DNA of 64,000 bases from Dendrophyllia cribrosa. Taxonomy: Eukaryota; Cnidaria; Anthozoa; Scleractinia; Dendrophylliidae. Positions within the stretch are counted from its first letter, which is position 1. Each line of letters opens with the position of its first letter. A program made the translations under genes and the position numbers. Location: contig JAJLRJ010000001.1 in NCBI GenBank assembly GCA_024195265.1, forward strand, positions 61,846,655-61,910,654, written 5' to 3'. Shown here piece after piece: positions 45,801 to 53,642 of this stretch. The notes beneath the pieces are model-generated. The model ran no database searches. It was not told where the DNA came from and worked only from the letters and a program-made list of their open reading frames with translations.

Positions 45801-47875
45801 TCGGCAAAGACTGCGAATCTCCGCAACTGGTAGGGCGTCCAATATTGCTGGATCGATGCTACCATTGTTTGTGGCACGAGACCGTCGAGTTGGCGGCATA
45901 ATCCTTGCGAAACCGAGCGGATTTCGAGTAAATTCTGGGCACAGCTCAGAGCTGACCGGTAAACGGCGTTTACGCAGAGAATTTGTAGAACAATCCACGT
46001 AAAATTTCGTGACCAACACTTGGAAAGATCAGAGAATTATGAAGTATACACAGGGAATGTGAATGAAGCCCACCGTCTTGATTGACAATGCAGGGTTGCT
46101 GCATTGTGATTGGCCTAGAAATGACATCGCGTGCCAGACGCATGAGGTAGAACTGACCTTTGGATGTAAACACAGGGGCCATTGTCTTGTTAGTGTATTG
46201 CGTTACAGATATGTTTACTTAGAGGCCTGAGCTGTTAACTATTGTAATTTCCCTTTCATGGTTGTCACATTAACTTAAATTTATATTATCTATAAATTGG
46301 CTATAATATTGAGCTATTTAAGACAGATGAATATGAAATTATTTCCAAACATTATATTAGAAACTGGGGCGCATGTAAGTGCATGAAAGCCAGTGGAAAT
46401 CTCGAAAGGTAACTACATAGAAGTTATTCAGCGAAAAGTCGTGTAATATGGCTTATTGTTGTACAATTGAGTTTTTTTCGAGCCTTTCGGTGTATTTGCA
46501 CTCTAGATTGATATATCGAATGGTGATAGCGTTTATGAAAGGACAAAACTAAAGGAGAATGAAACGTGTTGTATTGGCCTATGAGACTTAATCTATCCGC
46601 TGTGAAAATTCATAAGACATCATCGGCTTTGCTAAGATGTTTGCGTGCAAAATCCACCTTCCAATATTGCTGACAAACATTGTGGTATTAAGACCGTTTT
46701 ATTTTTTGTGTGTAATGACAAATTTAAAAATATTTATTCTAATTCGATAATGTATTGGTGTATTGTTCAAAAGGATGGCTAAATCTTCTTACTTTGATCA
46801 TTCTATCCTCTTTCATTAGGTTCAGCCGAATAGAAGATATGTCTATGACATGCTAAATGAATGCAACTGTATAGGGAGAGGTCGACCAGCCCGGCTGGCG
46901 TAGGAGCTTTATTTGATTCAGGAGCAGCATCATGTTCTCCAAACATGTTCTCCAAACCAAATGCGCTTGTAATTGGTGTTGTCAATGGGTGAACCTAGTG
47001 GAAACGAGCAAAAGGGAATTGCCATGCCACAATGTCAAGAAATACGATTTAATAGAGAGCCAGTTTCTCAGCCAAACGACTGGCTGACAGCGCCCATGTT
47101 AAAAGTAGCCCCTCCTCTTGCGCTATGTATAACTCGGGATATTTATAACTTTCAAGTGCGTAAGAGAATGATTCCAAGCATAATATCTATAATAGTGAAA
47201 AATATACATGTATAAAATAGAGTCAAAAGGTGCTGATGAAAAAAAATCGTCTTTGGGCTAAAAGCAAATTAAATAGATCATGATGGGGCGAAGAAAGGAG
47301 AGAACGAAAACTGGACATACAGTGTTGTTCAACCTAATAAGATGTCCGTGTGTTTTTATCCAATTCATGGAAATGAAATCAAATCAAAATTACCAGCTTC
47401 TGCGGACTGGCAGCTACACGTGACTGCTTAATATACTGAAGAAATAAGCCCATTTTACGCATTTGTTAATGAATTTACAAACTATTTAACTTAATATAAC
47501 GGAAAGAACCAAGGGACTAGGTGAAGTGCAAGTGTCTAAAAATATACGCCATTTCTTACAGGTTTTGCACTCAAGTGCTACATTTGCTCAAGTTCAACTA
47601 GCATGGCAGACTGTAACAAGAAAAGAAAGCAGGTGGTCTGTACTACGGGCTTGGACCGGTGTGTCACGGCGACTGTGCGTGTTCCGGCATGGGCCCTCTT
47701 CGTTAAAAGCTGCAGTAACCAGGCGCATTGTAACAAACCACTTCAAGCATGCAAGGCTAATAAAAACAGTACATGTGAAGTGGATTGCTGCGATAAAGAT
47801 CTGTGCAACGGTGGTACAGCGCCAACAAAGAGAACCCCAATAGAGTATTTTTTTGCCATGCGTTGGAAGCAATAG
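39804..47875 (+). CDS. Ly6/three-finger-type secreted protein, gene 1 (two exons)
   Basis: Exon 1 39804-39849 encodes the signal peptide MKLLAVFALVLCISVG; exon 2 is 47562-47875. They join in phase 1 (GTAAGC donor, TTCTTACAG acceptor) into 119 residues. The mature part has 12 cysteines in the Ly6/uPAR pattern: CYIC near the start, spaced single cysteines, and the C-terminal DCCDKDLCN signature. The fold is a disulfide-rich three-finger domain. Members are secreted or membrane-anchored receptors, ligands or venom components; here no hydrophobic GPI-type tail is present (ends FAMRWKQ), so secretion is likely. Role and target are unknown. The intron (7.7 kb) hosts an intact Ngaro-like retrotransposon on the opposite strand. 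Relative to gene 2 it lacks two residues before FVK and three in the CN..QAC loop, both in-frame losses. Confidence 0.85.
40367..40822 (-). repeat. 456-bp terminal repeat (outer copy) of the Ngaro-like element
   Basis: Repeated at 41629-42084 with about one base difference (GTCTATGGGGC versus GTCTATGAGGC). It contains eight small hairpins (40510-40684) with alternating stems TGGGG/CCCCA and AGAGG/CCTCT around the constant loop TCCTAAT. Confidence 0.9.
40921..41170. repeat. 74-bp tandem repeat inside the Ngaro-like element
   Basis: Three and a half copies of a unit beginning AGTAACATTT with GTCTTAATGGGCAGACATGC. It lies in the 500-bp spacer between the inner 301-bp repeat and the outer 456-bp repeat. 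Confidence 0.9.
41324..41624 (-). repeat. 301-bp split repeat (inner copy)
   Basis: Copy of 46003-46303. It joins the 456-bp repeat through TAAT at 41625-41628. Confidence 0.9.
41629..42084 (-). repeat. 456-bp split repeat (inner copy)
   Basis: Copy of 40367-40822, adjacent to the 3-prime end of the recombinase frame. The hairpin array is at about 41772-41946. Confidence 0.9.
42147..43142 (-). CDS. Tyrosine recombinase of the Ngaro-like element
   Basis: 331 residues. The N-terminal SAM-like core-binding part covers about 1-120 and the catalytic domain about 125-320. The catalytic set is visible: Arg162 in FLRLGEL, HSYR at 277-280 (box II HxxR), Trp303 in GRWSSDCYERYIR in the box III position, and Tyr311 (or Tyr308) as nucleophile. 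It integrates the circular or linear cDNA through a short core, here TAAT, instead of an integrase. Its start overlaps the end of the RT frame by 34 bases. No damage was seen. Confidence 0.9.
   Translation of the reverse strand: MSSTRGTLGDLDEDINHYFELSIASSTRQTYTSAEKRFVDFCSLYRPRSGSCLPADEDTLIQSVAYLAQSIKHSSIKGYLAAVRHFHIRSGFVLDLNKFLRLQLVCRGIKRSQGTSLTRVRLPINIQHLRLFYSLLAISYTSNHDSVMTWAAMTLAFFGFLRLGELTCTGKFSPDTHLSLGDVTFLPFWDNPDSMSVRIKVSKTDPFRSGQTILVGKTNQPVCPVKAMKAYISIRNSTPGPLFIYSSGQPLTKDALTSETRQLLSQSGFNPSEYAGHSYRIGAATTAAAVGLPPWLIKILGRWSSDCYERYIRCPQPLIFKVSQKLIGDSH
43109..44947 (-). CDS. Reverse transcriptase-RNase H of the Ngaro-like element
   Basis: 612 residues from the first Met. A Pro/Thr-rich lead (1-150) precedes the RT (about 165-355) with KFRTIFHLSFPK, DIESAFRLIPL and the active-site motif ILDD at 297-300. 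RNase H follows (about 465-585), with Asp469 in HTDASG, Glu506, Asp531 in FFCDNQS and Asp581. No protease or methyltransferase was recognised. The frame overlaps the Gag frame by 218 bases in another phase, so expression probably uses frameshifting, reinitiation or a separate start. Intact. Confidence 0.9.
   Translation of the reverse strand: MSRPGANCEAHVTPSTVADSASGIHVALDTRVTAAPGPTQDTIAPQHLENQWTSGIGTETRGPPTQASPEGSRGFSGALPTPINVHNLERALFDHPDHSFVSDLCNSLKHGANVGYTGPRVPRFSRNLPTALEQPQVVTANLMKEVALGRVAGPFPSPPFPNFQVSPIGLVPKKHSDKFRTIFHLSFPKSGTTSINSSISKEDYSLQYITIDNAIEGILSLGQGSYLAKTDIESAFRLIPLRPSDYELFGMYWEGSYYYDKVLPFGLRSAPFLFNQLSEALEWILLNKCSISFVCHILDDFLIIEPALDSPTPSQGCMQSLSSMLIAFRNFGIPIAVDKTQGPCTSLEFMGIILDSARMEARLPPDKVGRIQTSLTLFESKKSCTLKELQALIGTLNFACKVVPPGRPFLQRMIELTRRVSQPHHHIKLSSGFFKDLSMWQDFISSWNGANFFLSKGWVNSDSLQLHTDASGSLGFGGIFGPQWFHGRWRAPQQLGQPGISIAWQELFALVVACHLWGASFCNKRILFFCDNQSVVDIVNSKRSRIPRVMDLVRHLTLLTLRYNFYLKVRHIEGKRNEVADSISRFQVERFRMLAPHADLTPCPVPEALWEI
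44730..45899 (-). CDS. Gag-like protein with SAP and zinc-finger motifs
   Basis: The start MPPTRRSRATNNGSID at 45899 is preferred because the frame upstream (to Met at 46019) runs into the terminal repeat; the longer form would have 429 residues, this one 389. Near the N terminus ILDALPVAEIRSLCRERKLS, then a Gly and NTLVTRL, match a SAP DNA-binding motif. A coiled or Gln/Ala-rich middle follows. Near the C terminus CHAFNRGGQCIRDPCSFRH resembles a CCCH zinc finger, and CNRCSGSHPGYHC follows. It is likely the nucleic-acid-binding structural protein. Its end overlaps the RT frame. Confidence 0.75.
   Translation of the reverse strand: MPPTRRSRATNNGSIDPAILDALPVAEIRSLCRERKLSSTGNKNTLVTRLRASGFVILAPNDQRTQTRAESNETPPRQDHEAHDNNFTEGQLNSIRRLIQESIATASREIASEAASAAVQALQSSNSATNRPPLVTGQQNAMTTLQVQSQTEACRNASPFQDAPATYVKDIQSGEFFELSKLLPKNLSTLEEEDNLVLTLDNSVVRVSKKSKTASSTITDIEQWTTAFTTYMSIFTHKFPQRSQELLQYLSLIRYAARVHKGLGWAIYDYKFRQKASLDKTLVWSDIDMQLWLKIFTVAPSVLKEEYPLFPKGPQTNSVSPGGELRGTCHAFNRGGQCIRDPCSFRHACNRCSGSHPGYHCPTAPRKPVDLRDRDGDKGTPHSGLPRRK
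46003..46303 (-). repeat. 301-bp terminal repeat (left end in element orientation)
   Basis: Copy of 41324-41624. It holds the presumed promoter and leader of the element; no promoter motif was pinned down. Confidence 0.9.
46308..47561 (+). other. Rest of the Ly6-like gene 1 intron
   Basis: Colinear with 54283-57276 of the other copy. Frames in it are not conserved between the two copies. At 47430-47433 the TTAA in GACTGCTTAATATACTG is the empty site of the element at 55415-57143. Confidence 0.7.
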
Positions 47876-48037
47876 TTGCTACAGACGCTAACATTGACTA
47901 AAGTAAATATTTGAAAATCAAATTAAGTGACTCATTCGTTTAAGCAAATCATAGATTATAAGGGAATTTGGTCTTGATTGCCGTTTTCAACGCTCGCAGT
48001 TGTATTTCGGTTTGCGGCCGACGGCACTCTTTCAGTT

Positions 48038-48372
48038 ATAACTCCTTCATCAACAAGAATAATTACAACAAAACGACAGTTTTGTTTTATTTTATTTCAC
48101 GCAGCGTCAGTTTCTGAAACAATTCAGTAATCGCTACGGTCCTCCCATAACTATTGAATCGTGCACGCTTTGATTTATTCCCAAACTGTTTTAGAGTATG
48201 TATGAGAGCACCTCAGGCACCAAGAACATTAAATTACGCATTATGTTCCTGGAACCAATATTTTCGCTTCAGGAAATAAAACTCACACCACACTTTACAT
48301 TTCCACCGCACTCCTTCCAAAACTATTGAACTGAGCTTCCTTCACTGTTCAACAAGTTTAAATTATGCGAAC
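48038..48372. other. Intergenic DNA after the duplication end
   Basis: Unique in this window. I see no gene or repeat. Confidence 0.4.
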
Positions 48373-48742
48373 AGAAACGACAGCCAAAAAGGGCAAAAAG
48401 GGCAAAAGGGGCAAAAAGGGCAGAAAGGGCCACATTTTAGCTTTGAGTTTGTTCCTAAAATCTCGCGTGCAGTCAACAAGCCATGATTACAATTCTGCCA
48501 ACTTTGTTTATTTACAAACGAGAAAACCTATATACAATTTATTTACAATGTTTCGGAAAACTATTTTTGAGAGAAAATATATACAACCTTGAGAAAACGA
48601 AAATTATTTACAGAAATCAATTTTCCCAAACTTGAAAACTTAAATATCTAAGGGAAGCGTGCGCGCGACCTTCACGCGAGATTTTAGGAACAAACTCAAC
48701 GCTAAAATGTGGCCCTTTCTGCCCTTTTTGGCTGTCGTTTCG
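48373..48742. mobile_element. 370-bp foldback MITE
   Basis: The ends GAAACGACAGCCAAAAAGGG and CCCTTTTTGGCTGTCGTTTC are inverted, and complementarity continues inward (CTTTGAGTTTGTTCCTAAAA / TTTTAGGAACAAACTCAACG). The left arm carries extra GGGCAAAAA units. No target duplication was determined. Confidence 0.75.
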
Positions 48743-49031
48743 TGTTAAATTAGCGATAAATGTCGTGTTTCAAACAGATTTGTTCATTTTTGATCTGTTA
48801 AATTAGTTGATAAACGCAACGATGAAATTACTTAGTACGTTCCCCGGTGAAATATTTTCCATATCTTAAATTGTCTGTATAATTATGTAATTGTTTGTTA
48901 TCAATAAATATAGTTTGACCTTAAACAAAGTGTGGTTTTATTGTTTTACCGCGCGCATGAAATTGGTTGCTTTGTTAATTTTTCCGAGGTGCTGATTTTC
49001 CATGCAAATTTATAGTTCAGTGTTCGCATTA

Positions 49032-49499
49032 TTAAAATTCTACAATCAGCATCCAGAAGCGTCTGGCGTAAAAATCCAAGGAGTGACGGAACAAACTGAC
49101 ACTCAATGAGTGAGCGTGGTTTCTTACTGCCTTGAAACGTTCAGCAAGAAACTCTAAATTTAACTCGGGTTCGTCTAACAGTTGAGTGAGACTTTGAAAA
49201 TCAGATGTCAGTTCATTCCAAGTTTTCTCTACACAACTTCCAAAGCATAGCATTCCAATACAATTCATGATCACATCATCATCTTTGCGCTGGAGTTTTT
49301 GCCTTTCGTCTGTCGTCAGGAGAGGTTTAGGTCTCGATTCGATGTCTTGGATGAGCATGTCAAGCATCGCAAACGTCAACGGAACAACATTCTCTGGGAT
49401 TTGAATACCTTCCGTCAACATCTCCCAGTCGCGGACAGTTGAACAAGCGCTCAAGGCAGCTTGAAGATCAACAATGTTGGTGAAAAATGCCATTTTCAA
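49032..49499 (-). CDS. Hypothetical 155-aa protein
   Basis: ATG at 49499 to stop at 49032. The balanced composition with acidic and leucine-rich helices (for example EIQ-type runs TEGIQIPENVVPLTFAMLDM and DDDVIMNCIGMLCFGSCVEK) and GC content above its surroundings look like a genuine coding frame. It is probably all-helical, with no signal peptide or membrane segment. I recognise no family. It could be a single-exon gene or the last exon of a longer one; no upstream acceptor is needed because a Met is present. It is not part of the segmental duplication. Confidence 0.5.
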   Translation of the reverse strand: MKMAFFTNIVDLQAALSACSTVRDWEMLTEGIQIPENVVPLTFAMLDMLIQDIESRPKPLLTTDERQKLQRKDDDVIMNCIGMLCFGSCVEKTWNELTSDFQSLTQLLDEPELNLEFLAERFKAVRNHAHSLSVSLFRHSLDFYARRFWMLIVEF

Positions 49500-50409
49500 C
49501 GGAATAAACGTTTCGAAAATCGGACAAAGTTTTCAAAGCACGAGTTAACCTCTGGTTGTAGGAATGACGCTCTTGTAAAAATTCACGCTTTTTATTCAAA
49601 CGGACAATACAAATCTTAAGATCCAATCAGGGTGTGAATTGAGCGGGCAAGTTTGGGCTGGTCTATTGTTCCTATTGTGTTGGTATAGGTATAGGTAAAT
49701 AATTACCTATGCCTATTCCAAATGAGTATGCAGGAAATCCAAATTAGTATACAACAAGACAAAAGGAATAGGTAGTTGACGTCATGAAAAGGCATTTCGT
49801 TTATTAATATTCATTTATTAAACAGGGAAATCCAAATTAGTATGCAGGAAGGCATATTGTGACGTCATTGACTAGGCATAGCTAATGAGGGGAACGCATA
49901 CGGAACGCAAAGGGAACGCAGTAACAAGGTTAATTATGCTGGCTCTATACTACTGTGAGAAGTTCGTGGCCATTTGAGCCATAGACTAACATTTACTGTA
50001 ACACGAAATGGCTCCCTACTCTTCTCTCTCCGGCTTTCTCTTATAAAAGGTGACAACATGACTTTCTCTCGATGACATTCTTAGAAAAACAGTTTCAAAT
50101 GAATACAGTAATGGCGTACAAAGAGCTGAACGGTTTGTTAGGCGTCAATTATAAGTAGTATTTACTTCAGATGAATCTAATTCACGTCCAATTTGTTGAT
50201 TTATTAACAGTGAAGCAAGAAACACGGACAAATTTGTATGGAAGTATTTTGTTTTGTTAGTCTACCAGTGTTTTGGGCGGCCAACAAACAAACTCATCGA
50301 TCGGTGGGAACCTGAGGTAAACTTATTTACTAGTCACGCGTAAAAAGAAAAGCTTTATTTTTCTCTCTCTCCTTTCTTTCGGTTCATTTTCGGAACGCAA
50401 TAAAAGGTG
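49500..50409. other. Intergenic DNA with local repeats
   Basis: GGAAATCCAAATTAGTAT occurs twice (about 49733 and 49829) and GGTATAGGTA-type words cluster near 49680. 49958-50010 (GAGAAGTTCGTGGCCATTTG and onward) recurs at 60118-60170 just before the PL8 pseudogene fragment. No gene was seen. Confidence 0.5.
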
Positions 50410-51058
50410 TTGATATCGATTATCATGGACTATCGATTTCATCGATATAGTGTTAATAACAAGTGGTGCTTATTTATATCGACATTAACACCTTACTTTT
50501 CTTTACAGATTTGTTAGGGAATATATCAAAGGCTCCTATGAACCAACTCGTGAATACAAAGCAACATTCGAACCCTCCCCTCTCCTCCGCGAGTTAAAAA
50601 AACGGAACTGGTCATGAAAGAAAGTACGCATGCAACAGATCCGAAGATTTCCTGCTCCGTTGCACATTTCATTTTATTATACATAGCCCATGAAAATCAG
50701 CCTTACATAATTTATATATTGCGTGCCTCGATTGGTTCCTTATTACTACACGTGCACGGTATCATGATCAGTTGATATCCTCTGGTTGCGGCGTCAGGCT
50801 AAAGTAAAATGTTAAGTGGTGGAATTGATTTTTGTTGGCTACTGAGTACGTAAACTACCTCCAATGCTGCTACTTACTTAGATAAGTCACTATTGCACAA
50901 AGGACGAGGCACCCATACAGTAAGGTATAGGGAACGTGATTCAATTCATTCCTGTAATAAGTACAATATAAGGCTTTGTTAGTTCGATCAATATCGACAG
51001 AATATATTTTCTTCAACCAAGCGCAAACAAATGTACAACTGTTGTTTTGTTTTTACAG

Positions 51059-52001
51059 TAGCCTGTGAACAGGCTTCTTTTTGGGGAATTGGGTTCGGTT
51101 AAAATCGGCGAGCGAAGCGCGCCAAGCGCGGACTGGGGAAGAGGGAAGGGGCGGCGAAGCCTGTGGACTCGCCTTTGATGCCGCCGTTCCATGATACCAG
51201 AGTCTGGTATCATGAGCTGATTGGTCAGATCACTTATTGTTGACAGGTATGCGGTGATTGACGACACATGTTGACATCTCAAATGCCTGATGCCCTATAT
51301 TTGCATAATTGTTCCATTTGCTGGCTCAAATGATAAACAAACAAGGCGACTCTTCGCATGCAATTTTCAGATCTCGATTTTGAGAAAGCTTTGAGCGATT
51401 CGTTGCGAAATTTTTCGCATATACCGAGACTTTAATAAGAGCAAAAGCTGTGTCTATAAAAGTCTGTGGCAAAAAAGCAGGATTTTTTTTTTAATTTTTC
51501 CGACTGGATTTACAAAACAGCAACCATGCTGCAGATTATCTGTTGGATGCCAAATCAACGGGGGTTTATCCTATCTCCATTGAGACACACCACTCAACTA
51601 CAGAACTTACTAAGGAGCTAAAAACTATTGAAATAATTCATGATTTCATTGCAGTGGAATTATAGACTACGGCTTTTTGAGACGCGGATCTAAGATGTCT
51701 ATTACCGCGTGGGCGGAAACACTACAATCCGCCGAGATCAAAAGGTCAATATTATCGAAGAGAACAAATTCATATTAAACCGTGATCTGAAGGCGCAATT
51801 CTCTCTGGAGTCTTACTGGGAAAGCTTTATACTTTAGGCTTTTTAAATACTTTTTTGCGAATAATAGCAGGATAATTACTAACGGCGGCATCAAAGGCGA
51901 GTCCACAGGCTTCGCCGCCTCTTCCCTCTTCCCCAGTCCTCGCTTCGCTCGCCGATTTTAACCTAACCCAATTCCCCCAAAAGAAGCCTATTCACAGGCT
52001 A
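51059..52001. mobile_element. Long-TIR element with 9-bp target duplication, helicase-fragment family
   Basis: The target duplication TTTTTACAG (51050-51058 and 52002-52010) flanks inverted ends TAGCCTGTGAACAGGC / GCCTATTCACAGGCTA. Inverted similarity extends about 130 bp inward. The unoccupied site is in the other duplication copy near 38180. A 9-bp duplication with long TIRs suggests Mutator-like elements. At about 51358-51520 it keeps a decayed frame resembling FEKAL.DSLR.F.HI, the same N terminus as the helicase fragment at 62202-62516. It has no transposase. Confidence 0.85.
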
Positions 52002-52010
52002 TTTTTACAG

Positions 52011-53534
52011 TCGTTGCTAAACATTCGTCAGGAAGATCCAAATTTAACAGGAAAATGAAAGATGACTTGAAATTGTGCTGATCAACATTTTTGCTAGGCG
52101 TCTCGTCATCTTTCACGTACTGTTTCAAACTGATAGGTTTAAAAAGCTATTCATTTAATGCACAACATTTTAACAAATAGAGAAACGGTAGTCATCTCTT
52201 AATTAGAAGTTACTGTCCAACTCGCCTTCCCACACGAGGAATTTATATGTAACTGTTTTTAATTCTAGCTAACCAATTTTAAAGTGTAAATATCACAGAA
52301 TAGAGGCAGACATATAGACCTTAATGAAAATATGCTATTATTGGATACAACCACGTATATGAAGTGTACGTCGACCAAGCGGATTCCATTGAGATCGTAG
52401 ATACCAATCTAAATAACACTCCACCATGCGCAGTCGTTAACCCTGTAACACCCAAGAGTGTAAAAACATCAAAATTCAAGAAAAATCCCAAACTTCATTT
52501 TATAAAATATTGAAAAACAATGGTACCATGCAAAAGTACTGCTGAAGAGGTTTCATTTGAATGGTCACACCATAGGATTTCGTCGACAGATTTAAAAGTT
52601 ATACATGTAGAACTACACTACATGTCTTCATAATTCAGTCTGTGAGTTAAAGAGTTCGTCAGTGATACTGATTCAGCTTGGTATTGCATAATTCTTTGTT
52701 CTCAAAAGACAGGAGAACGTTAGACACCGTTCAGCTTCTGTTTTTGTTCTTTTGATTATATGTTTTGTCAAACGGGAACAGTTATTGTTGTTTTTACGAG
52801 ACGTGTTTTTCTCTTTTATGATAGATGTAGTACAATTATTTGTAAACGCTACTGAGTCGTTTGCTTCCTGTTGTGATATTTATTACACATGACAAACCAT
52901 TTCCTTGGTATGAGCACTACCACGACCGTTCTGATAGATTCCTATTTAGCATTCTTTACGCGAAAGTACCCAAATGAGAAAGTACCCAAATAAGAAGTAT
53001 CCAAATAACCCATGTCTGTGGACATGGGTTGAAAAATAAACTTTCGCATGGTGTTTACTTGGAATATTGCACTTTCGTAAGGATTAACAACAAGTTGAGC
53101 ATGCATAGCGATCATCATAATGTAACTTCAAGGTTGTCGCTGAAACACAGATATACTACTCAGACATGTTTTTTCCTCTCACGCCAATCGAATGTTCTTA
53201 TTTATAGCTTGATGTATAACAACTTAACAAGGCTAAAATACTAACAAGAACAGAGAGTAAACACATTCATCTGGAATAATTCATTTGGCAGTACTGATTT
53301 AGCGTTGACAGAACATTTCCATTCATGACTGTTTAGTACGTTTTATGACTGAGCCCGTGATTCGAATTTTATGCATCTGGCTAATAATAACTTAAAACAA
53401 TATAAATAATTATATCAAAGATAAATTTTGCATTGTACTAGCTGGTATTGCCCTATCGTATTTTCAGGTACTCGATGGATGCAAATGAACAAAAATACGG
53501 GTTAGTAGTGATAGGCTGCAGATATTGACCGCGT
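52011..53534 (+). other. Upstream region of Ly6-like gene 2
   Basis: Paralogous to 38187-39695, with scattered substitutions and small indels. No gene was seen. Confidence 0.6.
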
Positions 53535-53642
53535 AAAATATTTAAACGCTTTCGTTTCATTTTGTTTGGCAATCAGTCTTTGCAGGGAGCGGCAAGACAT
53601 CGATGCAAACTATACACACGGTGCAGTAGCTGATCCAGCAAG

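Larger units (their letters stand above)
40363..46307 (-). mobile_element. Ngaro-like tyrosine-recombinase retrotransposon, apparently full length
   Basis: Read on the minus strand the order is repeat-Gag-RT/RNase H-recombinase-repeats, with split direct repeats in the A1-ORFs-B1-A2-B2 arrangement of Ngaro/PAT elements. The 301-bp repeat lies at 46003-46303 and 41324-41624; the 456-bp repeat at 41629-42084 and 40367-40822. Repeat pairs are almost identical, and all three frames are open, so insertion is recent. TAAT occurs at both ends (40363-40366, 46304-46307) and at the internal junction (41625-41628). The unoccupied site is in the other segment copy (54265-54295). There is no target duplication beyond that core. 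No DIRS methyltransferase domain was seen, and no SGNH hydrolase. Confidence 0.9.
37540..48037 (+). repeat. Segmental duplication, copy 1 (Ly6-like gene 1)
   Basis: Colinear with 50410-57771, with high identity from TTGATATCGATTATCAT at left to GGCACTCTTTCAGTT at right. The size difference is explained by a 5.9-kb retrotransposon here and by two insertions (943 bp and 1729 bp) in the other copy. Removing them leaves about 4.5-4.7 kb in each. Confidence 0.9.

Noticed and set aside
40363..46307. DIRS1-type classification of the intronic retrotransposon
   Set aside because: Termini are split direct repeats rather than inverted repeats and there is no methyltransferase domain, which fits Ngaro-type better.
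48365..48592. Lysine/glycine-rich 75-aa frame
   Set aside because: Encoded by the GGGCAAAAA units in a MITE arm.
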